A DNA stretch of 12,580 nt from Chloroflexota bacterium (GTDB lineage: Bacteria > Chloroflexota > Dehalococcoidia > SM23-28-2 > RBG-16-64-32), in assembly GCA_022565075.1 (NCBI GenBank), contig JADFKG010000044.1, forward strand, positions 1 to 12,580. Reading direction: 5' to 3'. The position numbers were made by a program, and so were the translations under genes. The notes under the pieces were generated by a model. It saw only the letters and a list, made by a program, of their open reading frames with translations, was not told the DNA's origin and did no database searches. Below are positions 1 through 6,340 of the stretch, piece by piece. Position 1 is the first letter of the stretch; every line of letters begins with the position of its first letter.

Positions 1-71
1 TTCCAATAGGGAGAACCGCAGAATTAACTAACGCAAGGCATTATACGGACGCCAACAACCGTCGGGCAATC
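1..71. other. Intergenic region downstream of purH
   Basis: This short stretch at the window edge is richer in A+T than its neighbours. I see no ORF, no convincing stem followed by a T-run, and no promoter pair. It is probably the 3' trailer of the purine operon, but its other boundary lies outside the window. Confidence 0.4.
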
Positions 72-1628
72 CTAGTGACGGAATGCGCGCGTGCCCGTGA
101 ACACCATCGCCACACCGTACTCATCGCAGACCTCGATCGCCTCTTCGTCCCGCGCGCCGCCGCCCGGCTGGATGATCGCGGTGATGCCGGCGCGGCAGGC
201 GTCCTCCACCGCGTCGCCCTTGGCAAACGGGAAGAAGGCGTCCGAGGCGATGACCGCGCCCTTGATGCGCTCACCAGCGCGCTCGATCGCCTGCTGCGTG
301 GGCCAGAGGCGGTTCGGCTGACCGCCGCCGATGCCGATCGTCGCTCGCTCCCTGGCGATCACGACAGCGTTCGACTTAACGTGCTTCGCGCAGTTCCAGG
401 CGAACCGCAGCTCGTCGGCCTCAGCCACAGTTGGCGCCCGCTTCGTTACGACACTGAGCTCCACGTCGGCGCCGCGAGCCGTGTCCGGTTCGTGCGCGAG
501 CATGCCGCCCAGGAGCTGCCGAAATTCGACATCGGGATAGTCGCGGTCGGCGGATGGCGTCTGAAGAATGCGCAGGTCTTTTCGCTTGCGCAGCCGCTCC
601 AGCGCCCGTTCCTCGTATCCGGGCGCGATGATGATGTCGTAGCGCTTGCCGCGCATCGCCTCCGTCATGTCCCAGGTCACGGGCCGGTTGACGGCGATGA
701 TGCCTCCGAACGGCGAGATCGGGTCCGAGTCGTACGCGCGTTGATAGGCGACGGCGATGTCATCGTGCGCTGCCACGCCGCACGGGGTGCCGTGCTTGAC
801 GATGACGACGACCGGCTCGTCGAAGTCGATGGCGCAGCGCCAGGCCGCGTCGGCGTCGAAGTAGTTGAGGTAGGACATCGCGAGCCCGTGCAGCTGTTCG
901 GCGCCGACAGCGCCGACGGGCGCGGATGGGCTGGGATCGCGGTAAACAGCGCCGCGTTGGTGCGGGTTCTCGCCGTAACGAGTGTCCGCGATCTTCTCGA
1001 GCCCGATCGTCAGCTCAGCCGGGAATCCTCCGGGGGCGTCTCCGTAGGCGGCATCATCTCGCAGGTAGCCGGCGATCATCGTGTCGTAGATGGCGACGTG
1101 CTGGAACGCCTTGGCCGCCAGGCGCCGGCGATAGTCCTCGGGCACTTGCTTCATCGCCAGGTGGCCGAGCACTTCGTCGTAGTCGTCGGGGTCGACGAGA
1201 ACGAGCACGTGCGGGTAGTTCTTGGCCGCCGCACGCAGCATCGTCGGTCCGCCGATGTCGATGTTCTCCAGCGCTTCGACCATCGTCACGTCCGGCTTCG
1301 CGATCGTCTCGCGAAACGGGTAGAGGTTCACGCAGACGAGATCGATCGGTGCGATGCCGTGCTCGGAAAGCTGCTCCATGTGCGCGGGCAGGTCGCGGCG
1401 GGCGAGGATGCCGGCGTGCACCGCCGGGTGCAGCGTCTTCACGCGCCCGTCCAGCAGCTCCGGGAACGACGTCAGGGAGGATACGGGCTGCACCGCCAGC
1501 CCGGCCTCCGACAGGTGCTTGTGAGTGCCGCCGGTGGAGTAGATATCGAACTCCAGCTCGGCGAGTTGCAGCGCGAAGTTCTTGAGGCCGCTCTTATCGT
1601 ACGCCGCAAGGATGGCGACGGGGCTCAA
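72..1628 (-). CDS. purH: Bifunctional AICAR formyltransferase / IMP cyclohydrolase PurH
   Basis: It catalyses the last two steps of de novo purine synthesis: formylation of AICAR with 10-formyl-tetrahydrofolate, then ring closure to IMP, in the cytosol. The 518 residues match the family length (about 510-530). The N-terminal MGS-like cyclohydrolase domain (about 1-195) carries STGGT near 31-35, DGRVKTLHP at 60-68 and NLYPF at 101-105. The C-terminal transformylase domain (about 200-518) has RYGENPHQ at 217-224 and the catalytic Lys-His in KHGTPCG at 278-284. Most bacterial homologues read KHxNPCG there, so Asn is replaced by Thr, though this site is known to vary. The end is the usual FTGTRAFRH. 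The start is TTG, with GAGGG six bases upstream (1635-1639). Its TTGA overlaps the TGA stop of the preceding gene, which implies translational coupling. It is the last gene of the operon and ends in TAG. Confidence 0.97.
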   Translation of the reverse strand: MSPVAILAAYDKSGLKNFALQLAELEFDIYSTGGTHKHLSEAGLAVQPVSSLTSFPELLDGRVKTLHPAVHAGILARRDLPAHMEQLSEHGIAPIDLVCVNLYPFRETIAKPDVTMVEALENIDIGGPTMLRAAAKNYPHVLVLVDPDDYDEVLGHLAMKQVPEDYRRRLAAKAFQHVAIYDTMIAGYLRDDAAYGDAPGGFPAELTIGLEKIADTRYGENPHQRGAVYRDPSPSAPVGAVGAEQLHGLAMSYLNYFDADAAWRCAIDFDEPVVVIVKHGTPCGVAAHDDIAVAYQRAYDSDPISPFGGIIAVNRPVTWDMTEAMRGKRYDIIIAPGYEERALERLRKRKDLRILQTPSADRDYPDVEFRQLLGGMLAHEPDTARGADVELSVVTKRAPTVAEADELRFAWNCAKHVKSNAVVIARERATIGIGGGQPNRLWPTQQAIERAGERIKGAVIASDAFFPFAKGDAVEDACRAGITAIIQPGGGARDEEAIEVCDEYGVAMVFTGTRAFRH

Positions 1629-2056
1629 GAACCGCCCTCGGCGAACTCGTTCGTATGCCAGATGTCGGTGAACTCCTGGGCGATCTCGTCGTCCACTTCG
1701 CCGGTGCCGTCGCAGAGCGGGCAGCTGACCGTGCCAGCCGTCGCCTCCGCCATGCCCTGGTACTCCATCATCTTGCCTTCTTCGATCCAGATGTAGGTGC
1801 GGTCAGGGTCGTAATCCAGACCCTCGACGGGGTGACCGCGGCCATCCTCCTCAACGATCATCACGCCGTCCGCCTGATTGGCGTGATCGCGGAAGAACGT
1901 GTCGAGCGCCGCGGTAGCGTTGGCCGCCTCGACCTGCTCCTCCCAGTCCGTCTCTTTGAAGTAGTTGCCGGGCCGGGCGGCGGCGGCGCGCAGGTCGATC
2001 TGCCCACCGCTGTCCTTCGGCTGGCGTTCGATGTAGAAGACGCGGAAGCGGGCCAT
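1625..2056 (-). CDS. Conserved-looking small protein with single CxxCxGxG motif, in the pur operon
   Basis: I do not recognise this family. The product is 143 residues, soluble and acidic, starting MARFRVFYIE. It has no signal peptide or membrane span. Residues 112-119 read CPLCDGTG, one copy of the CxxCxGxG zinc-binding repeat known from DnaJ zinc fingers; the other three repeats and the J domain are absent. Two cysteines alone would bind zinc only as a dimer or with other ligands. The middle (about 31-100) is rich in Glu, Asp and aromatic residues. The ATG at 2056 was chosen over an upstream in-frame start because GGAGG sits five bases before it (2062-2066), overlapping the end of purM. It lies 2 nt after purM and shares TTGA with purH, so it is almost certainly co-expressed with purine synthesis. 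Its role is unknown. Confidence 0.85.
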   Translation of the reverse strand: MARFRVFYIERQPKDSGGQIDLRAAAARPGNYFKETDWEEQVEAANATAALDTFFRDHANQADGVMIVEEDGRGHPVEGLDYDPDRTYIWIEEGKMMEYQGMAEATAGTVSCPLCDGTGEVDDEIAQEFTDIWHTNEFAEGGS

Positions 2057-2058
2057 CG

Positions 2059-3102
2059 CTACCTCCAGGTTACGCCGACGCCACGCGTCACCTCGCCGAT
2101 GACCCACGACCCCGCTAGCTGTTGCGAAACTTCTGCGGCATTTTCCGGCGCGACGGCGACGATCACACCGACGCCCACGTTGAACGCGCTCAGCAGCTCC
2201 GCCTCGTCGAGGTTGCCGGTCTCCTGGATCAGGCGGAAGAGCGCCGGGGCGCGCCAGGACTCGCGGTCGAGGCGGGCGCCGAGGCCGTCCGGCAGGATGC
2301 GCGGCAGGTTGCCAGGGATTCCGCCGCCCGTGATGTGGGCGATCCCGCGCAGGTGAGCCAGGACTGGGCGCAGATCTGAGAGGTACGGGCGGTGGGGCAC
2401 GAGCAGCGCGTCGCCGAGCGTGCCCTCGAGGCCCGGGTAGTTGCGCTCGAGGACGGCGCGTTCGGCCGCCGGATCGCCGCCCATGCCGACGTTGAACAGC
2501 CGCCGCACGAGCGAGTAGCCGTTCGTGTGCAGGCCGTTCGACGGCAGCGCGATGAGGACATCACCCTCCTCGATGCGTGAGCCGTCGATCACGGCGTCGC
2601 GCTCAACGACGCCGACGACGAAACCGACGAGGTCGAAGTCGCCGTCCGCGTAGGTGCCGGGCATGTCGGCCGTCTCGCCGCCCAGGAGAGCGCAGCCGGC
2701 CTGCCGGCAGGCGGCGACGCAACCGGCGACGAGTGCGGCCTTGGCGTCGTCCGAGAGGCCGCAGTTGCCGATGTAGTCGAGGAAGAAGAGCGGCTCGGCG
2801 CCGGTCGTCAGGACATCGTTGACGCAGTGGTTGACGAGGTCGTGCCCGACACCCTGGTAGCGCCCGAGAAGGCCGGCGATCTTGACCTTCGTGCCGACGC
2901 TGTCCGTGCTGGCGACGAGCACAGGCTCGTCGTAACTGCCGAGCTTGAAGAGTCCGGCGAAGGGGCCAACGTCAGCGAGCACTTCCGGGCGGCGCGCGGA
3001 CTTCGCGAGCCCGGCGAAGCGGTCGACGAGCGCCTCGGCGGCGTCTACGTCAACGCCGGCAGCCGCGTAGGCGTCGGGGATCTCTGGCTTCTGGCTGGTC
3101 AC
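2059..3102 (-). CDS. purM: Phosphoribosylformylglycinamidine cyclo-ligase (AIR synthetase)
   Basis: It converts FGAM to aminoimidazole ribonucleotide using ATP, the fifth step of purine synthesis. The 347-residue length is typical (E. coli about 345). Family motifs appear in order: STDSVGTKVKIAG (usually GTDGVGTK) in the N-terminal domain, then NDVLTTGAEPLFFLDYIG, GGETADMPG, LHTNGYSLVRR, AHITGGGIPGNLPRILPDG and AFNVGVGVIVAV near the C-terminus. The chosen start is GTG at 3102, giving MTSQKPEIPDAYAAAGVD, because homologues begin just before the YxxAGVDxxA segment. The frame stays open far upstream, but that part overlaps purF in another frame and looks noncoding. The gap to purF is 80 bp. AAGGAG lies about 30 bases before the GTG, too far to act directly; only a weak AGG lies nine bases away. 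The stop is TAG. Confidence 0.95.
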   Translation of the reverse strand: MTSQKPEIPDAYAAAGVDVDAAEALVDRFAGLAKSARRPEVLADVGPFAGLFKLGSYDEPVLVASTDSVGTKVKIAGLLGRYQGVGHDLVNHCVNDVLTTGAEPLFFLDYIGNCGLSDDAKAALVAGCVAACRQAGCALLGGETADMPGTYADGDFDLVGFVVGVVERDAVIDGSRIEEGDVLIALPSNGLHTNGYSLVRRLFNVGMGGDPAAERAVLERNYPGLEGTLGDALLVPHRPYLSDLRPVLAHLRGIAHITGGGIPGNLPRILPDGLGARLDRESWRAPALFRLIQETGNLDEAELLSAFNVGVGVIVAVAPENAAEVSQQLAGSWVIGEVTRGVGVTWR

Positions 3103-3122
3103 ACCGTTGGGCCTTGCACCAC
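3099..3122 (-). other. Possible 7-codon leader ORF coupled to purM start
   Basis: In the gap between purF and purM, GTG GTG CAA GGC CCA ACG GTG TGA forms a short ORF. A good Shine-Dalgarno sequence, AAGGAG, lies ten bases upstream. Its TGA overlaps the purM GTG start as GTGA, the classic coupling arrangement. A short ORF like this can arise by chance, so its expression is inference only. Confidence 0.3.
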
Positions 3123-3182
3123 GTTGCGGGAACTCCTTCTGGAACGGGCGAACCCAATGATAGCGGGACGAGGCGTGCGGTG

Positions 3183-4652
3183 CTAGCCGCTGCCGGTTTC
3201 GCTGTCGGCAGTGGCGGCAGCGACAGGCACCTTCTTGGCCTTGCCGCGTCCGGGGCGTTCGAACACGAGCTTGTCCATCTGCAGCTGAACCGGCATCGGA
3301 TAATCGCCGGTGAAACAGGCGGTGCAGAAAGAATCCTCGGGCTGCTCCACAGCGCGCATCAGGCCATCGAGCGAGAGGTAGGAGAGCGAGTCTGCGCCGA
3401 TGTGCTGGCGGATGTCTTCGATCTCCTGGTGCGAGGCGATCAGCTCCCACTGGGTCGCCATGTCGATGCCGAAGTGGCAGGGGTGCACGATCGGCGGGGC
3501 GCAGATGCGCATGTGAATGCTCGCGGCGCCGGCGTTGCGCAGCATCTCGACCACCTTCGGCGTCGTCGTGCCGCGGACGATAGAGTCGTCGACGACGATG
3601 AGGCGCTTGCCCTCGATCACCTGGCGCAGCGGGTTGAACTTGAGACGGACGCCTTGCTCGCGCAGCCGCTGGTCAGGCTTGATGAAGGTGCGGCCCACGT
3701 AGCGGTTCTTGACCAGGCCCTCCGTGTACGGAATGCCCGACTCGTTGGCGTAGCCGATGGCCGCCGCCGTGGCGGAGTCCGGCACGCCGATCACGATGTC
3801 GGCATCGACCGGCGCCTCGCGGGCCAGCTCACGGCCCATGTTGGCGCGGGTGGGCTGCAGCAGCTTGCCGCGGATGACGCTGTCGGGGCGGGCGAAGTAT
3901 ATGTACTCGAACACGCAGAGGGCGTCGCGGCGCTTCTCCAGCGCCTGCTCGGCGTGCAGGCCGTCGCCATCGATGACGATCGCTTCGCCGGGCTCGACCT
4001 CGCGCACGAACTCCGCGCCGAGGTGATCGAGGGCGCAGGTCTCGGAGGCGATGACCCAGCCCTTGCCGTTGAGACGGCCGATGCTGAGCGGTCGCACGCC
4101 GTACGGGTCGCGCATGGCGATCAGTGAGTCCGGAGTGACGGCGACGAAGCAGTAGGCGCCAGACAACACCTTCATCGTGTTGGCGGCGCGTTCGAGCCAC
4201 GAACTGCCCGGCGCGGACGCCAGCAGTCGCGCGGCGATTTCAGTGTCCGTCGACGTCTCGAAGTCCGTGCCGCCGTCCTCCAGGTCGGCCCGCAGAACGT
4301 CGGCGTTGAGCAGGTTGCCGTTGTGACCCAGCGCCAGCTCGCCGTTCGTGCCTTCGACGTGCACCGGCTGCGCGTTCTCGCTGCGGCTGGAGCCGGTCGT
4401 GGAGTAGCGCGTGTGGCCGATGGCGACGTGGCCGGGCAGGTGTCCCAGGTCGTGCTCCTCGAAGACCTGCGAGACGAGGCCCATGCCCGTGCGCACGTGG
4501 AGCGTCTGGCCGTCGCCGCTGGCGATGCCGGCGCTCTCCTGGCCGCGGTGCTGCAGGGCGTAGATGCCGTAGAAAGTGATGCGGGCTACGTCTTCGCCGG
4601 GTGCGTACACGCCGAAGACGCCGCACTTGTCCTTCCAGGAGTCGCTATGCAC
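3183..4652 (-). CDS. purF: Amidophosphoribosyltransferase (glutamine PRPP amidotransferase)
   Basis: It commits PRPP to purine synthesis by replacing pyrophosphate with ammonia from glutamine. The 489-residue protein is of the Bacillus type. A nine-residue propeptide precedes Cys10 (CGVFGVYAPG), the N-terminal nucleophile freed by self-processing. The glutaminase domain (about 10-240) has YALQHRGQESAGIA at 31-44, GHTRYSTTG at 79-87 and GHNGN at 109-113. The phosphoribosyltransferase domain carries the PRPP loop VVDDSIVRGTT at 353-363. Four cysteines match the 4Fe-4S cluster ligands: Cys246, Cys392 (PCHFGID), and Cys443/Cys446 (CTAC). This form is oxygen-sensitive in Bacillus. A short Lys- and Ala-rich tail follows. 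The start is GTG with a weak GGGGT seven bases upstream. It is the first pur gene, behind a candidate promoter at 4744-4773. The stop is TAG. Confidence 0.97.
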   Translation of the reverse strand: MHSDSWKDKCGVFGVYAPGEDVARITFYGIYALQHRGQESAGIASGDGQTLHVRTGMGLVSQVFEEHDLGHLPGHVAIGHTRYSTTGSSRSENAQPVHVEGTNGELALGHNGNLLNADVLRADLEDGGTDFETSTDTEIAARLLASAPGSSWLERAANTMKVLSGAYCFVAVTPDSLIAMRDPYGVRPLSIGRLNGKGWVIASETCALDHLGAEFVREVEPGEAIVIDGDGLHAEQALEKRRDALCVFEYIYFARPDSVIRGKLLQPTRANMGRELAREAPVDADIVIGVPDSATAAAIGYANESGIPYTEGLVKNRYVGRTFIKPDQRLREQGVRLKFNPLRQVIEGKRLIVVDDSIVRGTTTPKVVEMLRNAGAASIHMRICAPPIVHPCHFGIDMATQWELIASHQEIEDIRQHIGADSLSYLSLDGLMRAVEQPEDSFCTACFTGDYPMPVQLQMDKLVFERPGRGKAKKVPVAAATADSETGSG

Positions 4653-4743
4653 CGACAGACCCCATGAACCGGGGGGAAGAAGGGTCTCCGAGTGAAGTAC
4701 TCAAGGCATTACTACAAAAGAGACTGCCCTTGGTGGCACAACG
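4653..4743 (-). promoter_or_regulatory. Structured purF leader (candidate)
   Basis: The transcript upstream of the purF GTG can form an outer stem, AAGGG-cag-TCTC (4720-4731) with GAGACCCTT (4680-4688): nine pairs and a three-base bulge. Inside it lies a small GAGT/ACTC hairpin (4690-4702). A second stem of CCCC (4671-4674) with GGGG (4660-4663) would hide the only SD-like bases. It matches no riboswitch class I know. Function is inference. Confidence 0.35.
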
Positions 4744-4773
4744 ATTGTAGCATCGCCGCTACGTAAGCCACAA
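4744..4773 (-). promoter_or_regulatory. Candidate sigma70-type promoter for the pur operon
   Basis: On the minus strand, TTGTGG (4768-4773) and TACAAT (4744-4749) are separated by 18 bases. The -10 box matches TATAAT at five of six positions; the -35 box matches at only three. Transcription would begin near 4736-4738, leaving a leader of about 85 bases before purF. No terminator is visible after the upstream gene, so read-through from it is also possible. Confidence 0.5.
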
Positions 4774-4782
4774 CGACTCTCG

Positions 4783-5184
4783 TCAGGCGCTCGCCGCCAT
4801 ACGCCGGTGCTCTGTGCGGATGCAGCGGTCCATCACGACCTCGAGGCCGGCTTCACGCGCCTTCGCCGCCGCATCCTCGTTGACGATGCCCTCCTGCATC
4901 CAGATCACCTTCGCCCCGGCCGCGATCGCATCGTCGACGACGCCCGGAACGGCCTCCGGGCGGCGAAAGACGTTGACGATCTCTGGCGCCGCCGGGATCG
5001 AGGCGACCGTCGGGTAGGCCTTCTCGCCGAGCACTTCCGTCTCCGCCGGGTTGACCGGCAGGATGCGGTAGCCGGCTGCCTGCATGTACGCCGAGACGCT
5101 GTGTGAATCGCGCGCCTCGTCGCTGGAGAGTCCGACGACGGCGATCGTGCGGTACTTGCGGAGGATCTCCACCTCTGCGCTCAT
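4783..5184 (-). CDS. CoA-binding domain protein, YccU type
   Basis: This is a single Rossmann-fold domain of 133 residues, the usual size of stand-alone CoA_binding proteins (E. coli YccU). The nucleotide-binding start, TIAVVGLSSDEARDSHSV (13-30), is followed by YMQAAGYRILPVNP (33-46), LGEKAYPTVASIP (52-64) and IVNVFRRPEAV (69-79). AKVIWMQEGIVNEDAA (91-106) completes the signature. These features resemble the N-terminal domain of succinyl-CoA synthetase alpha. The physiological role of the stand-alone proteins is not established. The ATG follows the TAG stop of the upstream membrane-protein gene after one base (TAGCATG), so the two are co-transcribed. The gene stops at TGA, 130 bp before purF. 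Confidence 0.9.
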   Translation of the reverse strand: MSAEVEILRKYRTIAVVGLSSDEARDSHSVSAYMQAAGYRILPVNPAETEVLGEKAYPTVASIPAAPEIVNVFRRPEAVPGVVDDAIAAGAKVIWMQEGIVNEDAAAKAREAGLEVVMDRCIRTEHRRMAASA

Positions 5185-5185
5185 G

Positions 5186-5827
5186 CTAGCGCGACTTTTT
5201 CGCCGACTTGTTGGCGGCTTCCGCCGGCTCTTCCGGTTCGATCTCGGCCGTGATTTCGACCCGGCTGCCGGTCATTTCGGCGATCGCCTCCGCAGCGTCG
5301 ATGGCGCGGTCCCAGCCCTCCTCGATCAGGTCGCCGGTGGCGCCGGCGATCACCTGCGCGATCGGCAGGCGCTTGCCGCTCACCTTAACCAGCACGATCT
5401 CCCAGGCGCGAAAGTCGAACGGGTGTGGACCGGGCGCGACGATCCCCTGCTCGAAGTCCTCGACGCAGATGTGATCGATCTTCCAGAACGGCACCAGGTC
5501 CATCGTGCCGATGCCGAGGCCGAGCACGCCCTGCTGAAAGCACACCGACTTCTTCGCTCTCTCGACGACGACGGCGGCGCCGATTACCGAATACACGAGG
5601 CCCATCGCCGCGAACGGCGCCAGCAACAGGCCCGGCAGCAGGATCAGCACCAGCACCGTGGCCGAGAGGTCGCCCGCGAACAGGACGACCGAAGCGAAGA
5701 GCGCCGCGCTGATCAGGAGGCCGGCCAGCGGGAAGATGACAGCTCCACGCTCCGGGCGCAGGTCGATCCGCCCTTCGCGCACGACGAGCACGCGACGGTC
5801 GAGGGGGATTCGCCTGGTTTCGCTCAT
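5186..5827 (-). CDS. Two-span membrane protein with possible PH-like domain
   Basis: The product is a 213-residue protein of unassigned function. A basic N-terminus (1-27) is followed by a hydrophobic span at about 29-51 and a long one at about 56-88, which may be a re-entrant pair. The part after it, ERAKKSVCFQQGVLGLG then PFWKIDHICVED (89-124), recalls bacterial PH-like domains that follow membrane hairpins. This is a weak resemblance by eye. The tail (190-213) is a charged low-complexity stretch rich in Glu, Ala and Lys ending KSAKKSR. The ATG at 5827 was chosen because the frame further upstream runs antisense through the Trm112 and membrane genes and has no protein-like character. A TACAAT box (5837-5842) ends only nine bases before the start, so the transcript may be nearly leaderless. 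It is divergent from the Trm112 gene. Confidence 0.8.
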   Translation of the reverse strand: MSETRRIPLDRRVLVVREGRIDLRPERGAVIFPLAGLLISAALFASVVLFAGDLSATVLVLILLPGLLLAPFAAMGLVYSVIGAAVVVERAKKSVCFQQGVLGLGIGTMDLVPFWKIDHICVEDFEQGIVAPGPHPFDFRAWEIVLVKVSGKRLPIAQVIAGATGDLIEEGWDRAIDAAEAIAEMTGSRVEITAEIEPEEPAEAANKSAKKSR

Positions 5828-5836
5828 TCCGTTCCG

Positions 5837-5842
5837 ATTGTA
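5837..5842 (-). promoter_or_regulatory. Candidate -10 box, minus-strand membrane protein / yccU unit
   Basis: TACAAT on the minus strand matches five of six consensus bases and lies nine bases before the ATG at 5827. I cannot find a good -35 hexamer at the expected distance. If used, transcription would start at or beside the start codon. Confidence 0.35.
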
Positions 5843-5855
5843 TCGCGGAGCGCGT

Positions 5856-5884
5856 TTGACGGCCCCCGTGACCGGCCATAGAAT
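5856..5884 (+). promoter_or_regulatory. Sigma70-type promoter for the Trm112-like gene
   Basis: TTGACG (5856-5861) and TAGAAT (5879-5884) are separated by exactly 17 bases; each box matches consensus at five of six positions. The expected start of transcription is near 5891, about ten bases before the ATG at 5901. No Shine-Dalgarno sequence is present in that short leader (CGAGACCACC). Confidence 0.7.
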
Positions 5885-5900
5885 TCGAGCCGAGACCACC

Positions 5901-6107
5901 ATGCGCAAAGACATCGTCGACATCCTCGCCTGCCCGATGGACAAGAGCCCGCTGGAGCTGTCCATCGATGAGGCCAACGGAGACGAGGTGATCCAGGGGA
6001 TGCTCACCTGCAGTAAGTGCGGCGAAAAGTACCCTATCGAGGACCGCATTCCCAACCTCCTCCCGCCGGAGATGCGTGCCGGCTCAACCAACCAGCAGAA
6101 AGGCTGA
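5901..6107 (+). CDS. Trm112-family zinc-ribbon protein
   Basis: The 68-residue protein fits the small bacterial and archaeal Trm112/UPF0434 family. Eukaryotic and archaeal Trm112 activates several tRNA, rRNA and protein methyltransferases; bacterial members are mostly uncharacterised. Visible signature: DILACPMDKSPLEL at 7-20, a Gly/Glu-rich hairpin, LTCSKCGEKYPIEDRIPNLLPP at about 35-56. The second CxxC is intact (Cys37, Cys40). The first pair is reduced to a single Cys11, reading CPMD instead of CPxC, so zinc binding may be incomplete or absent; I recall the same CPxD form in haloarchaeal homologues. The ATG at 5901 was chosen by homology and by the promoter just upstream. It stops 2 nt before the next gene. 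Confidence 0.88.
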   Translation: MRKDIVDILACPMDKSPLELSIDEANGDEVIQGMLTCSKCGEKYPIEDRIPNLLPPEMRAGSTNQQKG

Positions 6108-6109
6108 AC

Positions 6110-6340
6110 GTGGAACAATCGCAGCGCACGGGCCTGATCATCATGCTCGTCTCCGCGTTCCAGTTCGTGATCTTCTTCTGGGCGCTGACGCGGCGCAGCT
6201 ACCTGGCCCTGGCCCTGCCCGTTCTCAGCGCGCTTGCCGCCGTCTCGGCGCTCGCCTTCTGGATCGGCTGGACGATGTTCACCGGCGAGGACGAAGAGCT
6301 CGATGAGATGAGCGAGCCGCCCGCGCCCGACGAAGCCTAG
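6110..6340 (+). CDS. Small two-span membrane protein
   Basis: The 76-residue product has no family I can name. Two hydrophobic helices are clear: about residues 10-28 (GLIIMLVSAFQFVIFFWAL) and about 33-58 (YLALALPVLSALAAVSALAF and following). Between them lies a short basic loop (TRRS). The C-terminus is strongly acidic and proline-rich (GEDEELDEMSEPPAPDEA). The start is GTG, with AAAGG six bases upstream and the Trm112 stop 2 nt away, so the pair is one operon. The TAG stop lies within CTAG, which also supplies the stop of folK on the other strand. Confidence 0.75.
   Translation: MEQSQRTGLIIMLVSAFQFVIFFWALTRRSYLALALPVLSALAAVSALAFWIGWTMFTGEDEELDEMSEPPAPDEA

Noticed and set aside
75..1796. 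573-codon open frame on the plus strand opposite purH
   Set aside because: It is antisense to purH, which shows every family motif. Its translation is a low-complexity Arg/Val/Asp mix typical of a GC-rich shadow frame.
1625..2056. purN or a DnaJ fragment
   Set aside because: There is no formyltransferase motif and only one of the four DnaJ zinc repeats, with no J domain or G/F region.
3103..3450. N-terminal extension of PurM into purF
   Set aside because: The extra residues are an out-of-frame shadow of the purF end; PurM homologues start just before the AGVD segment.
3114..4127. 337-codon open frame on the plus strand opposite purF
   Set aside because: It is antisense to a fully supported purF and its translation has biased His/Arg/Asp/Val composition with no recognisable domain.
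4653..4743. Guanine/adenine riboswitch upstream of purF
   Set aside because: The conserved paired loops and junction bases of that class are not visible; only generic stems are present.
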